Source: Streptomyces spinosus (GTDB lineage Bacteria; Actinomycetota; Actinomycetes; Streptomycetales; Streptomycetaceae). Taken from it: a stretch of 64,000 nt of DNA. Shown here piece by piece: positions 54,396 through 62,633 of this stretch. Made by a program: the position numbers and the translations under genes. The stretch is from NCBI RefSeq assembly GCF_020400655.1, contig NZ_JAINRC010000009.1, positions 124,001 through 188,000 on the forward strand, written 5' to 3'. Numbering within the stretch: position 1 is the stretch's first letter; each line of letters begins with the position of its first letter. Under the pieces are notes generated by a model, which saw only the letters and a list, made by a program, of their open reading frames with translations, did no database searches and was not told where the DNA came from.

Positions 54396-55385
54396 TCACC
54401 GCGAGGCCGCGAACTCGCGCATGCCCTCCTGGAAGCCGACCTCCGGCTTCCAGCCCAGTTCGGCCCGCAGCCGGGAGGAGTCGGCGGTGATGTGCCGTAC
54501 GTCGCCCAGCCGGTACTCCCCGGTGACGACAGGCGCGGGACCGCCGTGGGCGCCGGCCAGCGCGCGGGCCATCTCCCCGACGGTGTGCGGCTCGCCGCTG
54601 CCGGTGTTGTACGCGGTCAGCGCGCCCGGCGCGGACCCCGCCTCCAGCGCGACGACGTTGGCCGCGGCCACGTCCCGCACGTGCACGAAGTCCCGGCGCT
54701 GCCGGCCGTCCTCGAAGACGCGGGGCGCCTCGCCCCGGGCGAGCGCGGACCGGAAGAAGGAGGCGACGCCGGCGTAGGGGGTGTCGCGGGGCATCCGGGG
54801 GCCGTAGACGTTGTGGTAGCGCAGCGACACCGCCCAGCCGCCGGTCGACCGGGCCCAGGCGGCGGCCAGGTGCTCCTGCGCCAGCTTGGTCGTGGCGTAC
54901 ACGTTGCGCGGGTCGGCCGGCGCGTCCTCGCCGACCAGCCCGGGCGTCAGCTCCGCGCCGCACACCGGGCACCGCGGCTCGAACCGGCCCGCGTCCAGAT
55001 CGGCGACGGCCCGTGGGCCCGGCCGCACGACCCCGTCGCGCGGACACACGTACCGTCCCTCGCCGTACACGACCATCGACCCGGCCAGCACCAGGCGCCG
55101 TACCCCGGCGTCGGCCATGGCCGCGAGGAGTACGGCGGTGCCGAGGTCGTTGCGGGAGACGTACTCCGCCGCGTCCGCGAAGCCCGTTCCGAGCCCGACC
55201 ATCGCGGCCTGGTGACAGACGGCGTCCACACCGGTGACGGCCCGCGCGACCGCTGCCGGATCACGCACGTCGGCGGCCGGGTCCGTGCGCACGTCGAACA
55301 CGGCCGCCTCGTGTCCGCGCGCCGCGAGCGCCGCGCACACATGAGACCCGATGAACCCGGCGCCGCCGGTGACCAGTACCCGCAT
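54396..55385 (-). CDS. NAD-dependent sugar epimerase/dehydratase with cysteine insertion
   Basis: This 329-residue extended SDR has the Rossmann start VLVTGGAGFIGSHVCAAL, catalytic YATTK (YxxxK), and the YHNVYGPRMPRDTPYAGVASFF substrate region. Between the SMVVYGEG strand and the active site is an insert holding YVCPRDG and RCPVCGAEL, a zinc-ribbon-like set of three cysteines. This group probably acts on nucleotide sugars. It starts at ATG 55385. It is convergent with the kinase gene and might feed the nearby glycosyltransferases (inference). Confidence 0.9.
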   Translation of the reverse strand: MRVLVTGGAGFIGSHVCAALAARGHEAAVFDVRTDPAADVRDPAAVARAVTGVDAVCHQAAMVGLGTGFADAAEYVSRNDLGTAVLLAAMADAGVRRLVLAGSMVVYGEGRYVCPRDGVVRPGPRAVADLDAGRFEPRCPVCGAELTPGLVGEDAPADPRNVYATTKLAQEHLAAAWARSTGGWAVSLRYHNVYGPRMPRDTPYAGVASFFRSALARGEAPRVFEDGRQRRDFVHVRDVAAANVVALEAGSAPGALTAYNTGSGEPHTVGEMARALAGAHGGPAPVVTGEYRLGDVRHITADSSRLRAELGWKPEVGFQEGMREFAASR

Positions 55386-55538
55386 GCCCCCACGCTAGGC
55401 CCGCGGCGGCACCGGACCGGGAGGCCGCGCCCGCACGTCACGACTCCGTAAGACGGGCGTCGCGGCGGATGGCCCCACCGGCCGTCGGACCGGCGCGTCC
55501 GGCGGCCGGCGGGACACGGCGCGTCCGCCGGGAACCCG

Positions 55539-56918
55539 TCAGCCCCGCTGCGCGGCGATCATCGCCTTGTACCAGTGGTAGCTGTCCTTCGGCGTGCGTC
55601 GCTGGGTGTCGTAGTCGACCCGGACGATCCCGAAGCGCTTGTCGTAGCCGAGGGCCCACTCGAAGTTGTCCAGCAGCGACCAGACGTAGTAGCCGCGGAC
55701 GTCGACGCCGGCGTCCATCGCGGCGCGCAGCGCGGTGAGGTGGTCCCGCAGGTAGGCCACCCGGTCGGTGTCGTGAACCGCGCCGTCGGCGGAGAGCGTG
55801 TCGTCCTCCGCCGAGCCGTTCTCCGTGATGTGGACCGGCGGCAGCGCGTCCCCGTACCGCTCCTTGAGCCGCACCAGCAGGTCGGTGAAGGAGCCGGGGT
55901 CCACCGGCCAGCCCATCGCCGTGTGCCGCACGTCCGGCAGCCCGGCCTCCGTGTAGCGGTTGTCCGTGGCCACCCGCCGGGCCGGGTCGGCCTCGCGGTA
56001 CGGGGCGTCGGCGACCACGACGGGCCGGTAGTAGTTGACGCCGAGGAAGTCCAGCGGGCGCGAGATCAGTTCCAGGTCGCCGTCCCGCCGGAAGTCCGCC
56101 CCGGTGATCAGTCCGCCCCAGGTCTCCTCCTCGGTGGCCGGGTAGCGGCCCGCGAGGATCGGCTCGGTCCACACCAGGTTGTGCTGGGTGTCGGCGCGGA
56201 CCACGGCCGCGAGGTCGGCGGGGGAGTCGCCGGCCGGCAGGTTGCGGTCGAGGTTGAGGGTGATGCCGACCTCGCGCACCCCGGCCGCCCGCAGCGCCCC
56301 GACCGCCAGGCCGTGGCCGACCAGCAGGTGGTGGGCGGCGGCCAGCGCGCCCCGGCCCTCCCGGGCGCCGGGCGCGTGCCGGCCCACGGAGTAGCCGAGG
56401 AAGGCGCTGCACCAGGGCTCGTTGAGGGTGATCCAGCGCGGCACCCGGTCGCCGAGGTGTCCGGCCACGACGGCCGTGTACTCGGCGAACCGCTCCGCCG
56501 TCTCCCGCACCCGCCAGCCGCCCCGGTCCTCGAGGGCCTGCGGCAGGTCCCAGTGGTAGAGGGTGGCGGCCGGTTCGATGCCGGCGGCGAGCAGCTCGTC
56601 GACGAGCCGGGAGTAGAAGTCCAGCCCCTTCGGGTTGACCGGGCCGGAGCCGTCGGGCACGATCCGCGGCCAGGCGATGGAGAAGCGGTACGAGTCCACG
56701 CCCAGGTCGCGCAGCAGCGCCACGTCCTCCCGGTAGCGGTGGTAGTGGTCGCAGGCCACGTCTCCGGTGTCGCCGTTCGCCGTCCGGCCCGGCGTGTGGC
56801 TGTAGGTGTCCCAGATCGACGGCCCGCGGCCGTCCTCCCGGGCCGCGCCCTCGATCTGGTACGAGGCGGTGGCGGCGCCGAAGACGAAGCCGGGCGGGAA
56901 CTCGGGGAAGTCAGTCAT
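55539..56918 (-). CDS. GH1 beta-glucosidase
   Basis: This 459-residue family 1 glycosidase has an N-terminal signature FPPGFVFGAATASYQIEGAA, acid/base Glu167 in TLNEP and nucleophile Glu366 in ITENG. WSLLDNFEWALGYDKRFGIV is near the end. No signal peptide is present, so it acts on imported sugars in the cytoplasm. It starts at ATG 56918, 32 bp after the permease gene. It is the last gene of the ABC sugar operon. With the GH31 alpha-xylosidase it would remove backbone glucose from xyloglucan oligosaccharides (inference). Confidence 0.95.
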   Translation of the reverse strand: MTDFPEFPPGFVFGAATASYQIEGAAREDGRGPSIWDTYSHTPGRTANGDTGDVACDHYHRYREDVALLRDLGVDSYRFSIAWPRIVPDGSGPVNPKGLDFYSRLVDELLAAGIEPAATLYHWDLPQALEDRGGWRVRETAERFAEYTAVVAGHLGDRVPRWITLNEPWCSAFLGYSVGRHAPGAREGRGALAAAHHLLVGHGLAVGALRAAGVREVGITLNLDRNLPAGDSPADLAAVVRADTQHNLVWTEPILAGRYPATEEETWGGLITGADFRRDGDLELISRPLDFLGVNYYRPVVVADAPYREADPARRVATDNRYTEAGLPDVRHTAMGWPVDPGSFTDLLVRLKERYGDALPPVHITENGSAEDDTLSADGAVHDTDRVAYLRDHLTALRAAMDAGVDVRGYYVWSLLDNFEWALGYDKRFGIVRVDYDTQRRTPKDSYHWYKAMIAAQRG

Positions 56919-56950
56919 GGAGGCCGTTTCCAGGGGGACGCGGGGGCGGG

Positions 56951-57778
56951 TCACTTGACGGAACCGCCGGTGATGCCGGCGGCGATGTACTTCTGGGCGA
57001 GCACGAGCAGGATCGCCGCCGGCACCGCGGACAGCACGGAGGCGGCCATGACCGAGCCCCAGTCGCCGACGTGGGCCCCGATGTACTGGTAGATGCCCAG
57101 CGTGACCGGCTTGACGTCGTCGGTCGTGTTCAGCGTGAGCGCGAACATGAAGTCGCTCCACGAGAAGAGGAAGGCGAACAGCCCCGACGTGATCAGCGAG
57201 TTGCGGCTCATCGGCAGGACGACCCGCAGGAACGTCCGCACCGGCCCGGCACCGTCCATCTGCGCGGCCTCGATCACCTCACCCGGGATCGACACCATGA
57301 AGGACCGCATCAGCACGATCGAGAACGGGATGCCGAGCGAGGCGTCCGCGAGCATCAGACCGAAGTACGAGTTGACCAGGCCGAGGTCGACGTACGAGTT
57401 GTACAGCGCGTTGGCGATGACGATGCCCGGCACCATCTGGGTGATCAGCGTGCCGAAGACGATCGTCCGGGAGCCGCGCAGGCCGAACCGGGCCAGCCCG
57501 TAGGCGGCCGGCGCGGAGACCGCGAGGCAGATGACGACCGCGCCGAGCGAGACGACCAGCGAGGTCAGCAGGTGACCGCCCTGGTCGTCCAGGGCCTTGG
57601 AGAAGCCGGACAGGTCCAGGCTGCCGGGCACCGGGTCGACCTGGAGCAGACCCGAGGCGGGCTGGAGGGCGGTGTTGAGCATCCAGTACAGCGGGAACAG
57701 CATGACGCACAGGATGAGCACACCGGCGAGGGTGGAACCCCAGCGGCGCCCGGATGTCGTGGGCGTGCGAGCGGCCAT
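56951..57778 (-). CDS. ABC sugar transporter permease (MalG type)
   Basis: This 275-residue permease has six helices and the EAA loop EVIEAAQMDGAGPVRTFLRVVLP, which contacts the ATPase. The C-terminus KYIAAGITGGSVK is typical of MalG proteins. It starts at ATG 57778, 5 bp from the MalF-type gene. No ATPase gene is in the cluster; Streptomyces usually shares MsiK for such importers. Confidence 0.94.
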   Translation of the reverse strand: MAARTPTTSGRRWGSTLAGVLILCVMLFPLYWMLNTALQPASGLLQVDPVPGSLDLSGFSKALDDQGGHLLTSLVVSLGAVVICLAVSAPAAYGLARFGLRGSRTIVFGTLITQMVPGIVIANALYNSYVDLGLVNSYFGLMLADASLGIPFSIVLMRSFMVSIPGEVIEAAQMDGAGPVRTFLRVVLPMSRNSLITSGLFAFLFSWSDFMFALTLNTTDDVKPVTLGIYQYIGAHVGDWGSVMAASVLSAVPAAILLVLAQKYIAAGITGGSVK

Positions 57779-57783
57779 GGACG

Positions 57784-58737
57784 TCACTTCCCCTCGGTGC
57801 GGTTGGCCCGCAGGTAGAACACCGCGAAGACCGCGGAGACAAGGATGAGTACGTTGCCGACGACCGCGCCCGCGCCGAAGTCCAGCCGTACGAAGGAGTT
57901 CTGGTAGGTCAGCGTGCCCAGGGTCTGGGTGGCGTCGGCCGGGCCGCCGTCGGTGAGCGCGAGGATCAGGTCGAGGATCTTCACCGTCGACATGAAGCCG
58001 AGCACGAGGACGACGGTGATCACCGGCTTGAGCTGCGGCAGGGTGATGGAGCGGAAGGTCCGCCAGGCCGAGGCGCCGTCCAGGGAGGCCGCCTCGTACA
58101 GCTCCTTGGGGATCTCCTGGAGACCGCCGTAGAGGATGACCATGTTGAACGGGATGCCGATCCAGATGTTGACCAGGATCACCGACAGCAGGGCCATGCC
58201 GGGACTGGTCAGCCACGGGGTGTGACCGCCGAGGCCGAGCGTGTCCAGGAACGAGTTCAGGACGCCCGTGTCCTGGTCGAGGATGCGGCGCCACACGATG
58301 CCGGACACCACCATGGGCACCAGCCAGGGCAGCAGGATCAGCGACCGCAGGACACCGTTCAGCGGGAAGCGGCGGCTGAAGAACACCGCGAGCGCGAGCC
58401 CGATGCAGAACTGGCCGAGCAGCGACCCGGCGGTGAAGACCAGGGTGTGCCACAGCGCCTTGCCGAACAGCGGGTCCTGGAACACGTTCGACCAGTTGTC
58501 GGCGCCGTTGAAGGGCGCGTCCCCGGTGAAGAACGTCTTCGGGGTGAAGTGCTGGAAGCTCATCACGACGTTGCGGACGAGCGGGTAGCCGAAGAACAGC
58601 AGCATGAAGACGACCGCGGGGGCGACGAACCCCCACTGGGCCAGTCTGCGTCGGCGGCGCAGCCGGGCCGGGTCCGGCGCGGCGGCCGTCCGGGACGCCT
58701 TCCCTGGCGCCTGGGCGGTGACGATGGACGTGGTCAT
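57784..58737 (-). CDS. ABC sugar transporter permease (MalF type)
   Basis: This 317-residue permease has a basic N-terminus (RLRRRRRLAQWGF) and six helices. The EAA loop is KELYEAASLDGASAWRTFRSITLPQLKP. It pairs with the MalG-type protein to form the membrane channel. It lies 11 bp downstream of the binding-protein gene in the same operon. Confidence 0.94.
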   Translation of the reverse strand: MTTSIVTAQAPGKASRTAAAPDPARLRRRRRLAQWGFVAPAVVFMLLFFGYPLVRNVVMSFQHFTPKTFFTGDAPFNGADNWSNVFQDPLFGKALWHTLVFTAGSLLGQFCIGLALAVFFSRRFPLNGVLRSLILLPWLVPMVVSGIVWRRILDQDTGVLNSFLDTLGLGGHTPWLTSPGMALLSVILVNIWIGIPFNMVILYGGLQEIPKELYEAASLDGASAWRTFRSITLPQLKPVITVVLVLGFMSTVKILDLILALTDGGPADATQTLGTLTYQNSFVRLDFGAGAVVGNVLILVSAVFAVFYLRANRTEGK

Positions 58738-58748
58738 GATGGCTTACC

Positions 58749-60023
58749 TCAGTTCCCGCTCGTGGCCCGTTGCTGGGCGCGCTTCAGGGCCGCCTCGCTG
58801 GACTGGCCGGTCAGGGCGGACTGGAAGGCGCTCTGCAGGGCGAGCGACACGCTCGGCCAGCCGGCGCCGAGCTTGGCGGTCCGGGACCGGGCGGCGGCGA
58901 CCTGGTCGGCGAGCGCGTCCAGCTCGGGCACCCGCGTGCGCCACACGGCGGCGGCCTTGGCGTTGGCCGGGACCATCCAGCTGTTGAGCGCGTAGGTCAG
59001 CTGCTCCTTCCGGCTCGACAGACAGGCGACGATCTCGCCCGCCCGCTTCTCCCGCGCCTGGTCACCGGTGTTGGGCACGGTGAGCACGGCACCGCCGAGC
59101 GGGCCGACGGAGGGCGCGCCGGGCCGGGGGACCGGGATCTTCGCGATGCCCCAGTGCAGCGACTTCTTGGTGTTGAGCGTCTCGACCTGCCACGGGCCGT
59201 TGATCATCATCGCCGCGTTGCCGGCCATGAACTGGTCGTTGACGTCCGCCTGCGTCCAGCTGACCGTCGACTTCGACAGCGAGCCGTCCGCCAGCAGGGT
59301 CTTCCAGTAGTCGAGCGCGCCGGCGACCTGCGGGCTGTCCAGCCTGGTCTCGTCGCCGCCGTTGGACCACATGAACGGCGTGAACTGGAAGACGCCGTCC
59401 TCCGCGCCGCCCGCGCTGAGCGCCAGCCCGTAGCGCTTGCCGCCGGTGAGCTTCTTCGCGGCCTCGCGCAGCTCGTCCCAGGTGGTGGGGACCTTCACGC
59501 CGGCCTGGCCGAGGACGTCCTTGTTGTAGAACAGCGCCAGGGTGTTCACCGACCGGGCCGCGCCGTAGTACGTGCCCTTGTACGAGCCGAAGTTCACGAT
59601 GCCCTGGGGGATGTCCCGGGTGCTCAGGCCGAGCGTCCTGAGGTCGACCAGGCCGCCCGCCTCGGCGAACGTCGGCATCTCCGAGGCGTCGAACTGGACG
59701 ATGTCGGGCAGCGACTTCGAGGACGCCATGCGCAGCGCCTTCGTCATGACCTGCGCGGCCGGGACGCTCTGCTGCTCGATGGTGACGCCGAGCTGCTTGC
59801 CGCAGCGGCCCATCGCCTCGGCGTCCCAGCGGTGGTAGGTCTCGTCGGTCGACGAGTTCATGACGGTGAAGACGTCGCCGTCACGCTGCTGACCGCATCC
59901 GGTCAGGGCCGCCCCGGCGACCAGGACCGACACGGCGGTGAGTGGTGCCACGGCCCTGCGGGAGCGTCCCCGGCGCCGGGCGACCGGGGACCTCTCAGGA
60001 ACGCGATTGAAGCGCTTCGACAT
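58749..60023 (-). CDS. ABC sugar-binding lipoprotein
   Basis: This 424-residue family 1 solute-binding protein has a long basic n-region, a signal helix and lipobox ALTGC with acylated Cys43. LPDIVQFDASEMPTFAEAGGLVDL and FYNKDVLGQAGVKVPTTWDELREAAKKL are typical. It is the first gene of the SBP-MalF-MalG-GH1 operon. Codons 1-6 (MSKRFN) contain a LacI-type palindrome, so repressor binding would block early transcription. The ligand is probably a xylose/glucose-containing oligosaccharide. Confidence 0.94.
   Translation of the reverse strand: MSKRFNRVPERSPVARRRGRSRRAVAPLTAVSVLVAGAALTGCGQQRDGDVFTVMNSSTDETYHRWDAEAMGRCGKQLGVTIEQQSVPAAQVMTKALRMASSKSLPDIVQFDASEMPTFAEAGGLVDLRTLGLSTRDIPQGIVNFGSYKGTYYGAARSVNTLALFYNKDVLGQAGVKVPTTWDELREAAKKLTGGKRYGLALSAGGAEDGVFQFTPFMWSNGGDETRLDSPQVAGALDYWKTLLADGSLSKSTVSWTQADVNDQFMAGNAAMMINGPWQVETLNTKKSLHWGIAKIPVPRPGAPSVGPLGGAVLTVPNTGDQAREKRAGEIVACLSSRKEQLTYALNSWMVPANAKAAAVWRTRVPELDALADQVAAARSRTAKLGAGWPSVSLALQSAFQSALTGQSSEAALKRAQQRATSGN
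60008..60020. promoter_or_regulatory. LacI-type operator inside the binding-protein start
   Basis: The minus strand reads TCGAAGCGCTTCA, with the perfect 10-bp palindrome GAAGCGCTTC, over codons 2-6 of the binding-protein gene. The same 13-mer occurs at 60388. Confidence 0.65.
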
Positions 60024-60081
60024 GCTGCGGCCCTTGCTGTCGTGTGCCCGGCTTCGTCGCCGGGTCTTTTGTTTGGCCTGA

Positions 60082-60096
60082 TGACTAATACGTCAA
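60082..60096 (-). promoter_or_regulatory. TGAC-N6-GTCA repeat overlapping a -35 of the sugar operon
   Basis: TGAC (60082-60085) and GTCA (60092-60095) form an inverted repeat. The minus strand reads TTGACG at 60096-60091, a -35 candidate for the binding-protein operon, with an A-rich -10 about 17 bp downstream. Confidence 0.35.
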
Positions 60097-60303
60097 TCCC
60101 CGGTGTCACGCTAGACCCCCACGCGTGTTCGTCCGGCTACGCAGCGGAGCCGAGTTCGATTGCCCGACGAAGAAACCACAGGTCACGGTGGATGTCGCGG
60201 CGTCAGCCAGGTGTGACGGCGATTTCTTCTGTGTACGATCAACCCGCCGGGCGACAGCCTCCGCCGTCCCCGCCGAACAGCCCCGCTCCCCCCGAGGAAG
60301 ACC

Positions 60304-62574
60304 ATGAAGTTCACCAACGGGTTCTGGCGCATCCGCGACGGCGTCGAGGTCGCGTACGCCACCGAGGCGCGTGACGTACGCGTCGAATCGAAGCGCTTCA
60401 CCGCGTTTGCCTCCGTGCAGAAGGTGACGCGCAGAGGAGACACGCTCAACGCGCCGCTCCTCACCGTCGACTGCTTCTCACCCGCCGAGGGCGTCATCGG
60501 CGTGCGGGTCACCCATCACGCGGGCAAACGCCGTCCGGGACCGGACTTCGCCCTCGCGGCCGAACCCGGCGGGGCGGGAGAGGTCCGCCGGGACGGCGCC
60601 GTCACCGAGCTGACCAGCGGCCCGCTGACCCTGCGCCTGGACCGGGCCGCCCCGTGGTCGCTGACCTTCCACGACGCGGACGGGCGGGAGCTGACCCGGG
60701 CGGGCCGCAAGGGCACCGCGTTCGCCACCACCGACGACGGCGCCCACCACGTCCTCACCCAGCTCGCGCTCGGCGTCGGCGAGCACGTCTACGGCCTCGG
60801 CGAGCGCTTCACGCCGTTCGTCAAGAACGGCCAGGTGGTCGACATCTGGCAGGCCGACGGCGGCACCAGCAGCGAGCAGGCCTACAAGAACATCCCCTTC
60901 TACCTCTCCTCACGCGGCTACGGCGTCTTCGTCAACCACCCCGGCGCGGTCTCCTTCGAGGTCGGCTCCGAGGCCGTCGGGCAGGTGCAGTTCAGCGTCG
61001 AGGACCAGACGCTGGAGTACTACGTCGTCGCCGGCCCCACCCCGAAGGACGTCCTCACCCGCTACACCGGCCTCACCGGCCGCCCGGCGCTGCCGCCCGC
61101 CTGGTCCTTCGGCCTGTGGCTGACCACGTCCTTCACCACGGACTACGACGAGCAGACGGTGACGTCCTTCGTGGACGGCATGGCGGAGCGCGGCATCCCG
61201 CTGTCCGTCTTCCACTTCGACTGCTTCTGGATGCGCGAGTACCAGTGGTGCGACTTCCAGTGGGACCCCGAGGTCTTCCCCGACCCCGAGGGGATGCTCG
61301 CCCGGCTGAAGGCCAGGGGCCTGAAGGTCAGCGCCTGGATCAACCCGTACATCGCGCAGAAGTCCCCGCTGTTCGAGGAGGCCGCCGCGCTCGGGCACCT
61401 GGTGCGCCGGCCGGACGGCGACGTGTGGCAGTGGGACCTGTGGCAGGCCGGCATGGGCCTGGTCGACTTCACCAGCCCCGACGCCCGCGCCTGGTTCCAG
61501 TCCAAGCTCAAGCCGCTGCTGGACCAGGGCGTGGACTGCTTCAAGACGGACTTCGGCGAGCGCGTCCCGACCGACGTCGTCTGGCACGACGGCTCCGACC
61601 CGGAGCGGATGCACAACTACTACACCCACCTGTACAACCAGACCGTGTTCGAACTCCTCGAGAAGGAGCGCGGACAGGGCGAGGCCGTGCTCTTCGCGCG
61701 CTCCGCGACGGCGGGCGGCCAGCAGTACCCCGTGCACTGGGGCGGCGACTGCTGGTCGTCCTTCGAGGCCATGTCCGAGTCGCTCCGGGGCGGCCTGTCG
61801 CTGTCGCTGAGCGGCTTCGGCTTCTGGAGCCACGACATCGGCGGCTTCGAGGGCACGCCCGACCCGGCGGTCTTCAAGCGCTGGCTGGCCTTCGGCCTGC
61901 TGTCCTCCCACAGCCGGCTGCACGGCTCGTCGTCCTACCGGGTGCCGTGGGCGTTCGGCGAGGAGGCCGTCGACGTCGCCCGGCGGTTCACCCTGCTCAA
62001 GCACCGTCTCATGCCCTACCTGTACGGCGCCGCCGCCGAGGCCCACCGCACCGGTGTGCCCGTGATGCGGCCCATGGTCCTGGAGTTCCCGCGGGACCCG
62101 GCCTGCCGCCCGCTCGACCGCCAGTACATGCTGGGCGCCGACCTCCTCGTCGCCCCGGTGTTCGGCGAGGACGGCGAGGTGGAGGTCTACCTCCCCGAGG
62201 GCACCTGGACCCACCTCCTCAGCGGCGAGCGGGTCACCGGCCCGGTGTGGCGCACCGAACGGCACGGCTACGACAGCCTCCCGCTCTACGTCCGCGAGGG
62301 CGCCGTACTGCCGCTGGCCGCCGACGACCAGCGCCCCGACGGCGACTGGCTCGACGACCTGGTCCTGCTGGTACACCCGTCGGACGGGCGGACGTACACC
62401 CGCCAGGTGAGCGTCCCGGACCTGACGGGGGCGCCGGCCGCGGTGTTCCAGGTCCGGCGGGACGGCGACCTGCTGCGTGTCACCGTGGACGGCACCGACC
62501 GTCCCTTCACCGTGCGCGTCGCCGGCGGGGCCACCGCCGGAGGCACGGGGGAGGTGACGGTCCCGCTGCGCTGA
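60304..62574 (+). CDS. GH31 alpha-xylosidase (YicI-like)
   Basis: This 756-residue family 31 enzyme starts MKFTNGFWRIRDGVEVAYA, as YicI-type proteins do. It has the (beta/alpha)8 barrel with nucleophile Asp416 in KTDFGERVP and acid/base Asp482 in GGDC, the same numbers I recall for E. coli YicI. HFDCFWMREYQWCDFQWD forms the specificity loop of alpha-xylosidases. No signal peptide is present. It starts at ATG 60304 after GAGGAAG. It is divergent from the ABC operon. A second copy of the LacI-like 13-mer lies in codons 29-33. Confidence 0.94.
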   Translation: MKFTNGFWRIRDGVEVAYATEARDVRVESKRFTAFASVQKVTRRGDTLNAPLLTVDCFSPAEGVIGVRVTHHAGKRRPGPDFALAAEPGGAGEVRRDGAVTELTSGPLTLRLDRAAPWSLTFHDADGRELTRAGRKGTAFATTDDGAHHVLTQLALGVGEHVYGLGERFTPFVKNGQVVDIWQADGGTSSEQAYKNIPFYLSSRGYGVFVNHPGAVSFEVGSEAVGQVQFSVEDQTLEYYVVAGPTPKDVLTRYTGLTGRPALPPAWSFGLWLTTSFTTDYDEQTVTSFVDGMAERGIPLSVFHFDCFWMREYQWCDFQWDPEVFPDPEGMLARLKARGLKVSAWINPYIAQKSPLFEEAAALGHLVRRPDGDVWQWDLWQAGMGLVDFTSPDARAWFQSKLKPLLDQGVDCFKTDFGERVPTDVVWHDGSDPERMHNYYTHLYNQTVFELLEKERGQGEAVLFARSATAGGQQYPVHWGGDCWSSFEAMSESLRGGLSLSLSGFGFWSHDIGGFEGTPDPAVFKRWLAFGLLSSHSRLHGSSSYRVPWAFGEEAVDVARRFTLLKHRLMPYLYGAAAEAHRTGVPVMRPMVLEFPRDPACRPLDRQYMLGADLLVAPVFGEDGEVEVYLPEGTWTHLLSGERVTGPVWRTERHGYDSLPLYVREGAVLPLAADDQRPDGDWLDDLVLLVHPSDGRTYTRQVSVPDLTGAPAAVFQVRRDGDLLRVTVDGTDRPFTVRVAGGATAGGTGEVTVPLR
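60388..60400. promoter_or_regulatory. LacI-type operator inside the alpha-xylosidase gene
   Basis: TCGAAGCGCTTCA is identical to the site at the divergent binding-protein start, 380 bp away. Both copies encode SKRF. The pair could allow repression of both arms, perhaps by looping. Confidence 0.55.
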
Positions 62575-62595
62575 GCGGCCCGCCGGGCGGATCCA

Positions 62596-62631
62596 CGGCG
62601 GCGGTGACCCGGGCAACGGCCACCGCCGCCG
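62596..62631 (+). terminator. hairpin terminator after the alpha-xylosidase gene
   Basis: CGGCGGCGGTG and CACCGCCGCCG form an 11-bp stem with a 14-nt loop, 21 bp after the stop codon. Confidence 0.6.
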
Positions 62632-62633
62632 GT

